From assembly GCF_945952095.1 (NCBI RefSeq), contig NZ_CAMFHL010000275.1, positions 1 through 9,549 on the forward strand: a stretch of DNA of 9,549 nt. Reading direction: 5' to 3'. Below are positions 1-6,609 of this stretch, one piece after another. The DNA is from an uncultured Arsenicibacter sp. (GTDB taxonomy: Bacteria; Bacteroidota; Bacteroidia; Cytophagales; Spirosomataceae). Every line of letters begins with the position of its first letter. Within the stretch, counting starts at the first letter, position 1. A program made the translations under genes and the position numbers. The notes beneath the pieces were generated by a model. The model had not been told where the DNA came from. It made no database searches and was given only the letters and a program-made list of their open reading frames with translations.

Positions 1-112
1 CGGATATAAGCTAGATAAATAGTTCGAGCTTTAGCTGGGGCTACGGGCAGTGATGCTGAAAGATGGCGGTGTGAATCCGACGGCGGGCGTGGGCATCAGT
101 TATTTGCTGTAA
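1..112 (+). pseudogene. 3' remnant of a plus-strand gene, apparently frame-broken
   Basis: Reading back from the TAA at 110-112, the frame gives a protein-like tail, MLKDGGVNPTAGVGISYLL, whose glycine- and hydrophobic-rich pattern suits the last strand of a membrane barrel. This frame is closed by TAG at 32-34 and 20-22. Between them the next frame (21-50) reads SSFSWGYGQ, and the first frame resumes upstream as GYKLDK (2-19). Joining the pieces needs one extra base near 17-20 and one missing base in the GGG at 45-47, which would restore a continuous barrel-like C-terminus. A hairpin plus T-run begins 9 bases after the stop, as expected for a genuine gene end. The family is not identified. 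It may be a decayed gene or two indel errors in the sequence; the frame joining is inference. Confidence 0.42.
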
Positions 113-121
113 GGTTTTTTG

Positions 122-186
122 ACATGATTACGGGATTGACAGGATTCTATCTTTATCCTGTCAATCCCGTAATCATGTTTTTTTTT
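122..186 (+). terminator. Long perfect hairpin plus T-run (intrinsic terminator)
   Basis: Arms 122-145 and 155-178 are a 24-bp perfect inverted repeat around a 9-base loop (146-154), followed by nine T (178-186). This is the expected form of a plus-strand intrinsic terminator and lies 9 bases after the stop at 110-112. On the minus strand the hairpin is followed by a run of A, so it should not act the same way for the NHL gene that converges from the right. The stem is longer than most terminators, and its core (GGATTGACAGGAT) resembles dispersed intergenic palindromes, so it may be a repeat element serving as a terminator. Confidence 0.75.
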
Positions 187-266
187 ACCTGTGGCGAGTG
201 CCGGCCTTGTACTGGTTAGTAGCTGCCGGTTTCTGATTGGTCATACAGAACAAGTAATGGTCAGGG

Positions 267-1559
267 TTATGGACAGGCGCGGTTGACCGTTACTGTCTGA
301 CTAACTACTCCGCTCGTGCCACAATCGTTGGTACTGACCACATTAAGCTGGTAATTTCCGGGGGCGTTTATGGTGATGGTTGCTATTGGCTGGCTGCCTG
401 ACTGCCGGTAAACCTGGCTGAAAACATAGTTGCCCGGCCCTGTTAACACAAAACTGCTGCCCGTAGCAGCGCCACGCAGCCGCACGGGGCAGCGGGATTC
501 ATCGACAACGAATTGCTGAATGGCAGGTGCAGGTGGTGGCGTCTGAGCATAGCGCTGGATCCGGGCGTTGGCATTATCCGAAACATAGATAAAGCCGGCT
601 GCGTCGACGACGACGCCTTCAGGGCCTTTCATCTGATCGGAACCTGATCCGAAGCCGTTTCCACCGGCAACGATTGTCCCGTTGCTGGCTGATGTTGGAT
701 TGGGGCCAAATTTCTGAATACTGTGTCTGACCGCATCAGCAACATAGATAAATCCGGCCTTATCGGCGGTTATATCTATTGGAAATCCAAACTGATCGGG
801 TAATGGTCCGATACCATTTCCACCGGCAACCGTTGTCCCGCTGCCGGCCGATGTTGCGTTGGGGGCATATTTCTGGACACGTGCGTTATATCTGTCTGTT
901 ACATAAATAAAACCCGCGTTGTCAATGGCAACCCCGTACGGGAATGCCAGTTGGTTGGCATCTTCCCCGTATCCGTTCCCACCGGCGACAGTTGTTCCGT
1001 TGCTGGCCGAGGTTGAATTGGGAGCGAATTTCTGGACACGATTATTAGTTCTGTCAACAACATAGATAAAGCCATTCTGATCGACAGCGATACCGGCCAT
1101 CGATTTAAATTGATTCGCACCATCTCCATATCCGTTTCCGCCGGCGACAGTTGTTCCGTTGCTGGCCGACGTTGCATTAGGAGGGAATTTCTGGACACGA
1201 TAATTACCTGCATCCGTAATATAAATAAATCCGGCGTCATCGATTGCAATTCTATTTGGATAGGCCAGCTGATTGGCACCGTCGCCCTGGCCGTTCCCGC
1301 CTGCAACGGTTGTGCCGCTCTCATAGGACGTTGAGCCTTGTGCATACTTCACCACCCGGTGATTGCCGGGATTAACGACATAGATGAAACCAGCTTTATC
1401 GAGCGCTAACGCAGAGGAACCATGAAAGGAGTTATTCTCATCATAGAATCGGTAGTCCGCTGCAACGGTAACGCCGTGACAGGCTTGTGCATACAATGTT
1501 CCCGGTAATGCAGTAAGACAGATAATCAGGAAAGAAAGCAGGAAAAAGTAGGTTTTCAT
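267..1559 (-). CDS. Secreted NHL-repeat beta-propeller protein with C-terminal Ig/PKD-like domain
   Basis: A 430-residue protein. I chose the ATG at 1559 because it begins MKTYFFLLSF, a typical signal peptide with likely cleavage after LYA (residue 24); an in-frame TTG six codons upstream is less likely. Residues 48-340 hold six NHL-like blades. Each has a 'GFIYV.D..N.RVQKF' strand pair, and blades one to five are followed by a 'GTTVAGGNG' loop; GFIY recurs at residues 57, 110, 163, 216, 269 and 322, exactly every 53. Residues 345-430 look like one Ig/PKD-like beta-sandwich ending QTVTVNRACP. I see no type IX sorting domain and no lipobox. NHL propellers bind proteins, glycans or nucleic acids in other systems; no catalytic residue is visible here, so the ligand is unknown. 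The gene stands alone, with no Shine-Dalgarno sequence, and converges on the plus-strand remnant at 1-112. Confidence 0.9.
   Translation of the reverse strand: MKTYFFLLSFLIICLTALPGTLYAQACHGVTVAADYRFYDENNSFHGSSALALDKAGFIYVVNPGNHRVVKYAQGSTSYESGTTVAGGNGQGDGANQLAYPNRIAIDDAGFIYITDAGNYRVQKFPPNATSASNGTTVAGGNGYGDGANQFKSMAGIAVDQNGFIYVVDRTNNRVQKFAPNSTSASNGTTVAGGNGYGEDANQLAFPYGVAIDNAGFIYVTDRYNARVQKYAPNATSAGSGTTVAGGNGIGPLPDQFGFPIDITADKAGFIYVADAVRHSIQKFGPNPTSASNGTIVAGGNGFGSGSDQMKGPEGVVVDAAGFIYVSDNANARIQRYAQTPPPAPAIQQFVVDESRCPVRLRGAATGSSFVLTGPGNYVFSQVYRQSGSQPIATITINAPGNYQLNVVSTNDCGTSGVVSQTVTVNRACP
546..1418 (-). repeat. Six in-gene NHL units repeating at 159 bp
   Basis: The propeller units of the NHL gene repeat at the DNA level with exactly 159 bp spacing. 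For example, the conserved 'CC(A/G)CCGGC' stretch recurs at 661, 820, 979, 1138 and (as CCGCCTGC) 1297. No unit has gained or lost a codon within the conserved loop-to-loop distance. Long near-identical stretches between units are plausible substrates for unequal recombination that changes blade number. Confidence 0.85.
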
Positions 1560-1623
1560 AAAGTAATTACGTGACAACTGATGAGCAGATTTCAGGGCAT
1601 GTGAACGCTGAAAATGCGTTTGA

Positions 1624-1824
1624 TTAATGTTTCCGGTATTGTTGCATCTGCTTTTTCAGCCGGATGATATGTAAGGTTAATTCCTCCGCTTTTTGCAGGA
1701 GGACAGCATTCATCTGCACTAAATCAATGCCTTCTTTCTGAACCCTGACGGCCGATGGTGCATCCGGCAAATGGCCGGATGGTGTAGCGTAACGTAACGC
1801 CTGAAATGATCCGGCAGGTGTCTT
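1624..1824 (-). pseudogene. 3' remnant of a Bacteroidota 'HLPD.PSA / MNA.LLQK.EELTL' surface/tail-type protein
   Basis: A 66-codon open frame runs on the minus strand from just after a TAA (1825-1827) to a TAA at 1624-1626. It contains HLPDAPSA, then VQKEGIDLVQ and MNAVLLQKAEELTL, and ends in a basic, glutamine-rich helix (KKQMQQYRKH). This order matches the well-known C-terminal signature of many Bacteroidota secreted or tail-fibre-like proteins (roughly 'HLP.vPSA.Ev...G...eMN..LLqKvEELTLy.i'), where it ends in a coiled coil. Those proteins are usually hundreds of residues long. No ATG precedes the conserved part, the frame is closed immediately upstream, and I found no upstream body in the other frames. 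I read it as the surviving 3' end of a truncated gene. The family match is from memory of the motif, not from a search. Confidence 0.62.
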
Positions 1825-1855
1825 TTAACTACAAAACTTCATGGATTTGAGGCTT

Positions 1856-2065
1856 GTTGACAGGGGGAGCCGGAGTAGTTGTTTGGTGGACAAGCAGGGC
1901 AATGGCGCTGGAAAAGAGGCGGTGAATAATTGCATTGAATTTTTGTGTTTTTAAGTCGCTGTAAGGGTAAACAGCATAACACAAACCTAAAAAAAAGCCT
2001 CTTTTTATGGTGAAGAGGAGGGTGGACAAAAAGTGGACAGTTGTCTAAGTTGTTGACAAGCAGGG
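1856..2065 (+). repeat. Cluster of five GTKGACA heptamers, two within a 14-bp direct repeat
   Basis: On the plus strand GTTGACA or GTGGACA occurs at 1856-1862, 1886-1892, 2022-2028, 2033-2039 and 2052-2058, all in the same direction. The copies at 1886 and 2052 extend into a direct repeat GTKGACAAGCAGGG with a single mismatch. On the minus strand the sites read (C/T)TGTC(C/A)AC, which matches the DnaA box TTATCCACA at 6 or 7 of 9 positions. Five such heptamers in about 200 bases is far more than chance would give. The function is unknown; protein-binding sites or an old duplication are both possible. Confidence 0.5.
1989..2018 (-). terminator. Intrinsic terminator, minus strand
   Basis: In the minus-strand direction, stem CCTCTT (2018-2013) pairs with AAGAGG (2003-1998) around a 9-base loop. 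One C is then followed by eight T (1996-1989). This is a compact intrinsic terminator. It most likely ends the transcript of the outer-membrane gene, whose stop is about 150 bases upstream, or a short RNA arising in between. Confidence 0.55.
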
Positions 2066-2129
2066 AGTAATTTGGAAGGGCGGGAAGTATATGCAGCCGA
2101 TACGGGTTTTTCTGCATAGAATTGGCGGG

Positions 2130-2159
2130 TGTCGGGCGTAGATAAACCCACGCCCGACA
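2130..2159 (-). other. Stem-loop 11 bases after the outer-membrane gene stop
   Basis: Arms TGTCGGGCGT (2130-2139) and ACGCCCGACA (2150-2159) are a 10-bp perfect inverted repeat with a 10-base loop. The hairpin sits directly behind the minus-strand stop at 2171-2173. No T-run follows it on that strand, so it may protect the 3' end or help termination without being a classic intrinsic terminator. The real T-rich terminator lies further on, at 1989-2018. Confidence 0.5.
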
Positions 2160-2170
2160 AGGTTCAATTT

Positions 2171-2686
2171 TTAGAAGCTATGGCCGATGGCGAAGCATGG
2201 CAAAATACCAATGCGATCAGCATCCTGATTACTTAAGACATTGAGAAATGGGTTAATGCCAACCCTAAGCATCAGCCCTCCCTGCGGTTTCTGGTATCGG
2301 TAACTGATACGCGGAATCGCATAGACTGACCAGTAAGGTTCCTGAATAAAACTACCGTTTTCGTTTCCAGGCGTAAATGTGCGCAGTGCAGAAAGGCTCA
2401 AGCCAATGTCAAGGTGATTTTTTCCCGGACCGTAAATCGCAAAAACTTCACCGATAAAAGTATACGACGGTTTTTTGAAGCCAAATAAATTACCGCCGAC
2501 CCGAAGGCCGACAGCGCTTTTGGGCTTCGTTTTAATCAATCGTTCGTAGTTCAGTGAATAAATACCGCCGGACCCAAACCCTTCAGCGTACAGGGTGTTG
2601 CGGGCTTTGAACGGGCTTTCCGGCGTTTGAGCAAAACAGTAAACAGTGCTGCATAAACAGCTGAGGAGGGATATACTTCGTTTCAT
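2171..2686 (-). CDS. Small outer-membrane beta-barrel-like protein, function unknown
   Basis: A 171-residue protein starting at the ATG at 2686. Residues 1-19 form a signal peptide with likely cleavage after CFA, before QTPESP. The mature part alternates polar and hydrophobic or aromatic residues in short strands with glycine turns, for example NTLYAEGFGSGGIYSLNYERL, AVGLRVGGNLFGF, SYTFIGEVFAIYG, HLDIGLSLSAL and YWSVYAIPRISYRY, and it ends in phenylalanine. These are features of 8-10-stranded outer-membrane barrels. Similar short proteins with a 'lYaEg.G.GGiYSlNYer' start are common hypothetical genes in Bacteroidota. No catalytic motif is seen. It is transcribed with the glycan cluster's polarity, but a 79-bp gap with promoter-like bases and its own terminator suggests a separate unit. 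No Shine-Dalgarno sequence; the leader before the ATG is T-rich. Confidence 0.85.
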   Translation of the reverse strand: MKRSISLLSCLCSTVYCFAQTPESPFKARNTLYAEGFGSGGIYSLNYERLIKTKPKSAVGLRVGGNLFGFKKPSYTFIGEVFAIYGPGKNHLDIGLSLSALRTFTPGNENGSFIQEPYWSVYAIPRISYRYQKPQGGLMLRVGINPFLNVLSNQDADRIGILPCFAIGHSF

Positions 2687-2714
2687 AAAAAAGGTGAGAA
2701 TGTTTCTTTCCCAA

Positions 2715-2745
2715 CGAAAATAGTATCCTAAAGTTGTTCGCTCAA
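2715..2745 (-). promoter_or_regulatory. Possible Bacteroidota-type promoter for the outer-membrane gene
   Basis: On the minus strand TATTTTCG (2722-2715) matches the Bacteroidota -7 element TAnnTTTG except for one base, and ends 28 bases before the ATG. A poor -33 match (TTGA, 2745-2742) lies 19 bases further upstream. The match is weak and the 79-bp gap is A/T-rich anyway, so this is only a candidate. Confidence 0.25.
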
Positions 2746-2750
2746 CTGTT

Positions 2751-2770
2751 AAAAAGTGTAAAGGTTTACA
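2751..2770 (-). terminator. Weak terminator-like hairpin overlapping the sulfatase stop
   Basis: On the minus strand TGTAAACCTTTACA (2770-2757) can form a short A/T-rich stem across the sulfatase stop codon, followed by C and five T (2755-2751). The stem is weak (about 5 pairs with a 4-base loop), so it may be a leaky end of the glycan cluster transcript or chance. Confidence 0.25.
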
Positions 2771-4292
2771 GCCGTTGTTTTGTCTCGCGGATTCTGGTCA
2801 GCAGATCGGCTAATTCCTTAACTTTTTCAGGGCGCTGCTGATAGAGGTTTGTTGTTTCGAGCGGATCACTGGCAAGGTCATATAGCTGCCCTGCCGGCTC
2901 CCCGGCTGTTGGCTTTATATCCCGTGGTTCGGTAAATCCGCCGGAACCGAGTCCCTGAATCAGCTTCCAGTTTCCTTGCCGGATGGCAAAATAACCAATG
3001 GATGAGCTGTGTACAACGGCGGGCTGACCGGCAACTGCCTTTGCTTTTCCGGTCAGTACCGGCAGGATGCTGTAGCTGTCTTCGGGCACAAATGCCGCGT
3101 CTGCGTTCCGGGTAATGTCCTTACAGGTCGCCATCAGGTTGGCGAGGGTTGTGGTCGCATCCGAAACCGTTCCTGCTTTGACCGTTCCTGGCCAGCGGAC
3201 AATAAACGGGATCCGGTGACCGCCTTCGAACGCATCGCCTTTCATGCCCCGGAAGTTTCCGGCTGCGCGGTGATTGAACTGCTTTACAAAATTTTCGCGC
3301 CAGTACGGGCCGTTGTCGCTGGCAAAAATGACGATGGTATTCTTACTGAGGCCGGTCTCATCCAGTGCTTTCAGTACCTCACCGATGGAGGCATCGACCT
3401 GTTGAACAAAATCACCGTATTCTCCCGCTTTTGATTTGCCGGCGTAACCGGGTTTAGGCATCCACGGGGTGTGGGGTGCTGCCAGCGGGAGATAGAGGAA
3501 AAATGGTTTTTGGGCCGATTGCTGCTTCAGGAATGCTTTTGCTTTGGTAATAAAGGTGGGCAATACCTCAAAAAAGTTGAAAGACGGCGCCATTTTGCCT
3601 TCCCGCCAGAATGGGCCGGTATAGCCTGACTGTAATTTGTTCCCGTCGGTATAGGCGGTTAGCTGATCCGTTAGCCTGTGATTTTCGAGATAAGCATAGG
3701 GTGGCATATCGAGTGAGGCCGGGAGAATAAACGAATAGTCGAAACCTGCCGTTTGGGGTCCGCCGGCTGGTCTTTGGGCATAATCGATCTGTTCGGGATT
3801 CATCTCGGTTTTAATGCCGAATTCCGGATCAGCCAGTTTTGCCGTTTGCTCAGCGGTGGGCACCCAATCAATGCCGAGGTGCCACTTCCCGATGACGCCG
3901 GTTGTGTAGCCCTGTGCTTTCAGTAACTTCGCAACCGTCGGCCGGTCGGGCTCAATGAGCGTCCGGCTATACCCCCGTAATACGCCGACCGGCAGGCGGC
4001 TCCGCCACGGATAACGGCCGGTTAACAACGCGTATCGGGTTGGTGTACAGACCGATGATGGCGAATGGGCATCCGTAAAGCGCATGCCCTGAGCCGCCAG
4101 CCGGTCGATGTTCGGGGTTGGAATCTGCCCTTGCGGATAGTAGGCTGATACGTCGCCGTACCCCATATCATCGGCAAGAATGTAGAGAATGTTCGGGCGG
4201 GTGGTTGATTGAGCCGGTTCCCGGAATGCGAAGAACGCCCCGGTTGTCATCAGTATTCCGGTGGCGATAATCGGGAAAAAAAGTCGTTTCAT
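2766..4292 (-). CDS. Exported S1-family formylglycine sulfatase (arylsulfatase-like)
   Basis: A 508-residue protein. The open frame extends 27 codons upstream into the rhamnosidase gene, but the ATG at 4292 gives a proper export signal (MKRLFFPIIATGILMTTGAFFAF), so I start there. The sulfatase signature C-T-P-T-R lies at residues 82-86; Cys82 would be converted to formylglycine, the catalytic nucleophile that hydrolyses sulfate esters. Other expected active-site residues are present: metal ligands Asp41-Asp42 (ADDMGYGD) and Asp326-Asn327 (SDNG), Lys136/His138 (GKWHLG), His274 (APHTPW) and Lys351 in MKGDAFEGGHR. Length and the small C-terminal region are normal for S1 sulfatases. Activity needs a sulfatase-maturation enzyme, which is not in this window. 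It begins 40 bp after the rhamnosidase stop, suggesting co-transcription and desulfation of the same glycan. The S1 subfamily and the substrate are not assignable by eye. Confidence 0.93.
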   Translation of the reverse strand: MKRLFFPIIATGILMTTGAFFAFREPAQSTTRPNILYILADDMGYGDVSAYYPQGQIPTPNIDRLAAQGMRFTDAHSPSSVCTPTRYALLTGRYPWRSRLPVGVLRGYSRTLIEPDRPTVAKLLKAQGYTTGVIGKWHLGIDWVPTAEQTAKLADPEFGIKTEMNPEQIDYAQRPAGGPQTAGFDYSFILPASLDMPPYAYLENHRLTDQLTAYTDGNKLQSGYTGPFWREGKMAPSFNFFEVLPTFITKAKAFLKQQSAQKPFFLYLPLAAPHTPWMPKPGYAGKSKAGEYGDFVQQVDASIGEVLKALDETGLSKNTIVIFASDNGPYWRENFVKQFNHRAAGNFRGMKGDAFEGGHRIPFIVRWPGTVKAGTVSDATTTLANLMATCKDITRNADAAFVPEDSYSILPVLTGKAKAVAGQPAVVHSSSIGYFAIRQGNWKLIQGLGSGGFTEPRDIKPTAGEPAGQLYDLASDPLETTNLYQQRPEKVKELADLLTRIRETKQRL

Positions 4293-4332
4293 GTAAATCT
4301 GATTTAGTATAAAAAGCAGGCACGGTTCAGTG

Positions 4333-6600
4333 TTAGCGGGATACCGACAGCTCATGCCGGCCGGTACCGACATTTGTCAGTACGTAGAAATTGCCGGTCG
4401 GTTTTACCGGCAACGGCTTGCCATCCATCGTTAGTTTTGGTTTGGCGGGGTCATAGGGGACATAGACGGTTGCGGTCGTTCCGCCCGGAATGGCCACAGT
4501 CAATGTATTCCGTTCCGCTTTTTTGTAGGAGACCTGAACGGGCCCTTTCGGTGATGGTACCGTCGCCTCAAAAAACGAAAGGTCTCCCGGCTGTGGTTTA
4601 ATCTGAATGGCACCAAAGCCCGGTGTCAGCGGCTCAACGCCCACGAGTTTGCGCATGATGATGTTGGCCGGCGCAGCGCCCCAGGCATGGTTCAGGTCAA
4701 GGTTTGGTTTATAAACCTGATCCCAGGCTTCCATCGTAATTGTTGACCCGACACGGATCATGTTATACCAGCTGCGTTGGGTCGTGGCCGTCATCAGCGA
4801 CAAGGCATAGTCGCTCAGGCCGGCATCGTATAAAGCATCCAGCAAAAACTGGGCGCCGTAGACGCTACAGGCCATCTTCCGGCTTTTCATAAACGCTGCC
4901 ACGGCCGGTATATCCTCCGGCGGAACCAGCCCGAAGGCCAGCGCAAACATGTTGGCATGCAGCGACGTATGGGCTGTACTGTCGCCGTCTTTGATTAGTC
5001 GGGTGGCCTGATCGCGGAAAGTGGTCCGGAACGCATCATACACCTTGGTGGCGGATTGTTCATATCGCCGGGCATCATCGGGTTTCCCCAACACACGGGC
5101 AATCTGCTGCATCAGCACCAGATTCCGGTAATACCAGGCGTTGATGACGGCATTGTAGGTATTGTAGACAAACCCATCCGTCTCGCCTTTGTACTCCTTT
5201 TCCGGTCCGATGTAGTTACCGGTTTGGGGCCAGTCAACGTTATCGTGCAGGCCGCGGCGACCGTCAAACGTTTTGGTAATGTGGATGGACGCCAGAAAGT
5301 CATCGGTCTGCTTACCGGTCCGGGTGCTGATCAGTCCGGAGGGGCCTGCCAGCGGCATCAGCACTTTGCGGGTCAGTTCCGTATAAAAAGTAGATAACAG
5401 GGTAGTGTCTCCCGTATAGAGGTAATCGTTCCACGCAATCGGTACGTTCTGGAGGCTCCATTCCGTCGGCCAGGTCGGGTGATAGATCAGGTAATTCATG
5501 CTCCGGCGGGCCATGCTGTACTCGGCGTCCACGGCATAGTGCGACAGCTGATTGATCAGCGCATCAGCCTCATACGGAATCCGCTCCCGGTCACCGTCGA
5601 CATAATACCCGGCAAAACTCGTGGCCTTAATGGAGTATTGGCATAAGTCCCAAACCTGATTCAGGACGGTATCGCCGGACGTAAAACGGGCTGCCTGCGT
5701 ATCAAACGGATAGCTTACCACCCGTCGCTTAACCGACGACCGGTCAATTTTTCCCTTGAGATTACTCAGGGCCACATACCGGAACGGATACACTTCGCCA
5801 ATGTAATCCGGCATCAGTACCGGATTCCGGCTGTTGCGTTTCTGGTCCTGCGGCCAGGTAATGGTGTAATCGTGGGTTCCTTTTTCAACCCACAAACTCA
5901 AGTGCCGGAAGCGGATGTTGCGGCCGGGGTTGGTATGGATCGTAAATGGCTTTGCTGTCAATTCACCCACCTCAATCCGGATACTGTCGGAAACGTCGCT
6001 GGTCAGGTGCAGCTGTAACTGGCAAAGCGCGTCTTTCCCGAAGTCGAGAAACCAGCTGTCGGCGCCGGTTTGCCGGACCAGCGTTGCCGTTTGGGTTTCG
6101 GCCACAAGCGGATAATGGGCGAAGGGTTCGGCCGGATCGGTAGGGGAAACATAAAAGGCCATCGGAGCAGAAACCGCCGATGGTTTGTTTTGCTCATTCC
6201 AGACCTGTACGTCCCAGTAATATACCTGCCCTGGTGCTAAAGCCTTTCCGGCAAAACGGGTCAATGGTTGCGAAACCGCCCTGCGACCCGAATCCCAGAC
6301 ATCAGCTATATTCTTTTGCAGGCCATCTGCTGAGCGCGCTACCCGTACCCGAAATGCGGTCTGACGACGAACAGACGGCGCCAATTCCCAGCTCAGCATT
6401 GGTCTCATATTGTATATCCGCGCAAACTGGTACTGCTCAGCCTGTTGCACGGCCCTGGCCAACGGCACATTTACCCGTTCGCCGCGCTGACTGACCGCAT
6501 CCGTATGCAGCAACAACTCGCACCGCAACCGCTCCGGCGCCGGAACCCGCTGCCCGAACGCAGCCACTGTGATCAGTAAAAGACACAAAAAACGAAACAT
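4333..6600 (-). CDS. Secreted GH78-type alpha-L-rhamnosidase
   Basis: A 755-residue protein that releases terminal alpha-L-rhamnose from glycans. Residues 1-16 are a signal peptide (cleavage near AFG-Q). Residues 24-150 form the N-terminal Ig/Fn3-like domain of rhamnosidases (LRCELL...LSWEL...YYWDVQVWN), with about 20 extra residues between LRCELL and LSWEL compared with the short version. A beta-sandwich follows (about 160-300), then the (alpha/alpha)6 catalytic barrel (about 300-655) and a C-terminal beta domain (GVEPLTPGFGAIQIKP onward). DGDRERIPYEAD (335-346) stands where many GH78 enzymes have D.P.RE....GD; Glu339 is the likely general acid and Asp335/Asp346 likely sugar-binding residues. 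TMEAWD (622-627) supplies Glu624 as probable base, followed by NHAWGAAP with His638. At 755 residues it is compact for the family. It lies 149 bp behind the haem-lipoprotein gene and 40 bp ahead of the sulfatase gene. Residue roles are inferred by motif alignment. Confidence 0.92.
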   Translation of the reverse strand: MFRFLCLLLITVAAFGQRVPAPERLRCELLLHTDAVSQRGERVNVPLARAVQQAEQYQFARIYNMRPMLSWELAPSVRRQTAFRVRVARSADGLQKNIADVWDSGRRAVSQPLTRFAGKALAPGQVYYWDVQVWNEQNKPSAVSAPMAFYVSPTDPAEPFAHYPLVAETQTATLVRQTGADSWFLDFGKDALCQLQLHLTSDVSDSIRIEVGELTAKPFTIHTNPGRNIRFRHLSLWVEKGTHDYTITWPQDQKRNSRNPVLMPDYIGEVYPFRYVALSNLKGKIDRSSVKRRVVSYPFDTQAARFTSGDTVLNQVWDLCQYSIKATSFAGYYVDGDRERIPYEADALINQLSHYAVDAEYSMARRSMNYLIYHPTWPTEWSLQNVPIAWNDYLYTGDTTLLSTFYTELTRKVLMPLAGPSGLISTRTGKQTDDFLASIHITKTFDGRRGLHDNVDWPQTGNYIGPEKEYKGETDGFVYNTYNAVINAWYYRNLVLMQQIARVLGKPDDARRYEQSATKVYDAFRTTFRDQATRLIKDGDSTAHTSLHANMFALAFGLVPPEDIPAVAAFMKSRKMACSVYGAQFLLDALYDAGLSDYALSLMTATTQRSWYNMIRVGSTITMEAWDQVYKPNLDLNHAWGAAPANIIMRKLVGVEPLTPGFGAIQIKPQPGDLSFFEATVPSPKGPVQVSYKKAERNTLTVAIPGGTTATVYVPYDPAKPKLTMDGKPLPVKPTGNFYVLTNVGTGRHELSVSR

Positions 6601-6609
6601 GCTATTTTT

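Larger units (their letters stand above)
1827..2170. other. Gene-free stretch with terminator, hairpin and GTKGACA repeats
   Basis: About 340 bases lie between the outer-membrane gene and the tail remnant. Open frames here (minus strand, 1829-2029 and 1839-2117) lack a recognisable domain, signal or family motif and run through the terminator, so I do not call them. The stretch holds a hairpin at 2130-2159, an intrinsic terminator at 1989-2018 and five same-direction GTKGACA heptamers. It may be the 3' untranslated region of the barrel gene plus scar tissue from the loss of the gene whose end survives at 1624-1824. Confidence 0.6.

Noticed and set aside
185..244. Minus-strand mini-frame MTNQKPAATNQYKAGTRHR just after the NHL stop
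   Set aside because: It has 19 codons and no family match, and its stop falls within the T-run of the opposing terminator; it is most likely chance.
899..1345. Alternative minus-strand open frame of 148 codons
   Set aside because: It is a shadow of the NHL repeats in another frame; its own repeats simply follow the 159-bp DNA period.
1829..2117. Two overlapping minus-strand open frames (66 and 92 codons)
   Set aside because: They have no signal, domain or family motif, cross a hairpin terminator, and are rich in residues expected from pyrimidine-rich DNA.
4293..4373. Upstream extension of the sulfatase frame overlapping the rhamnosidase end
   Set aside because: The extra 27 residues would bury the export signal; the internal ATG at 4292 gives a standard signal peptide.
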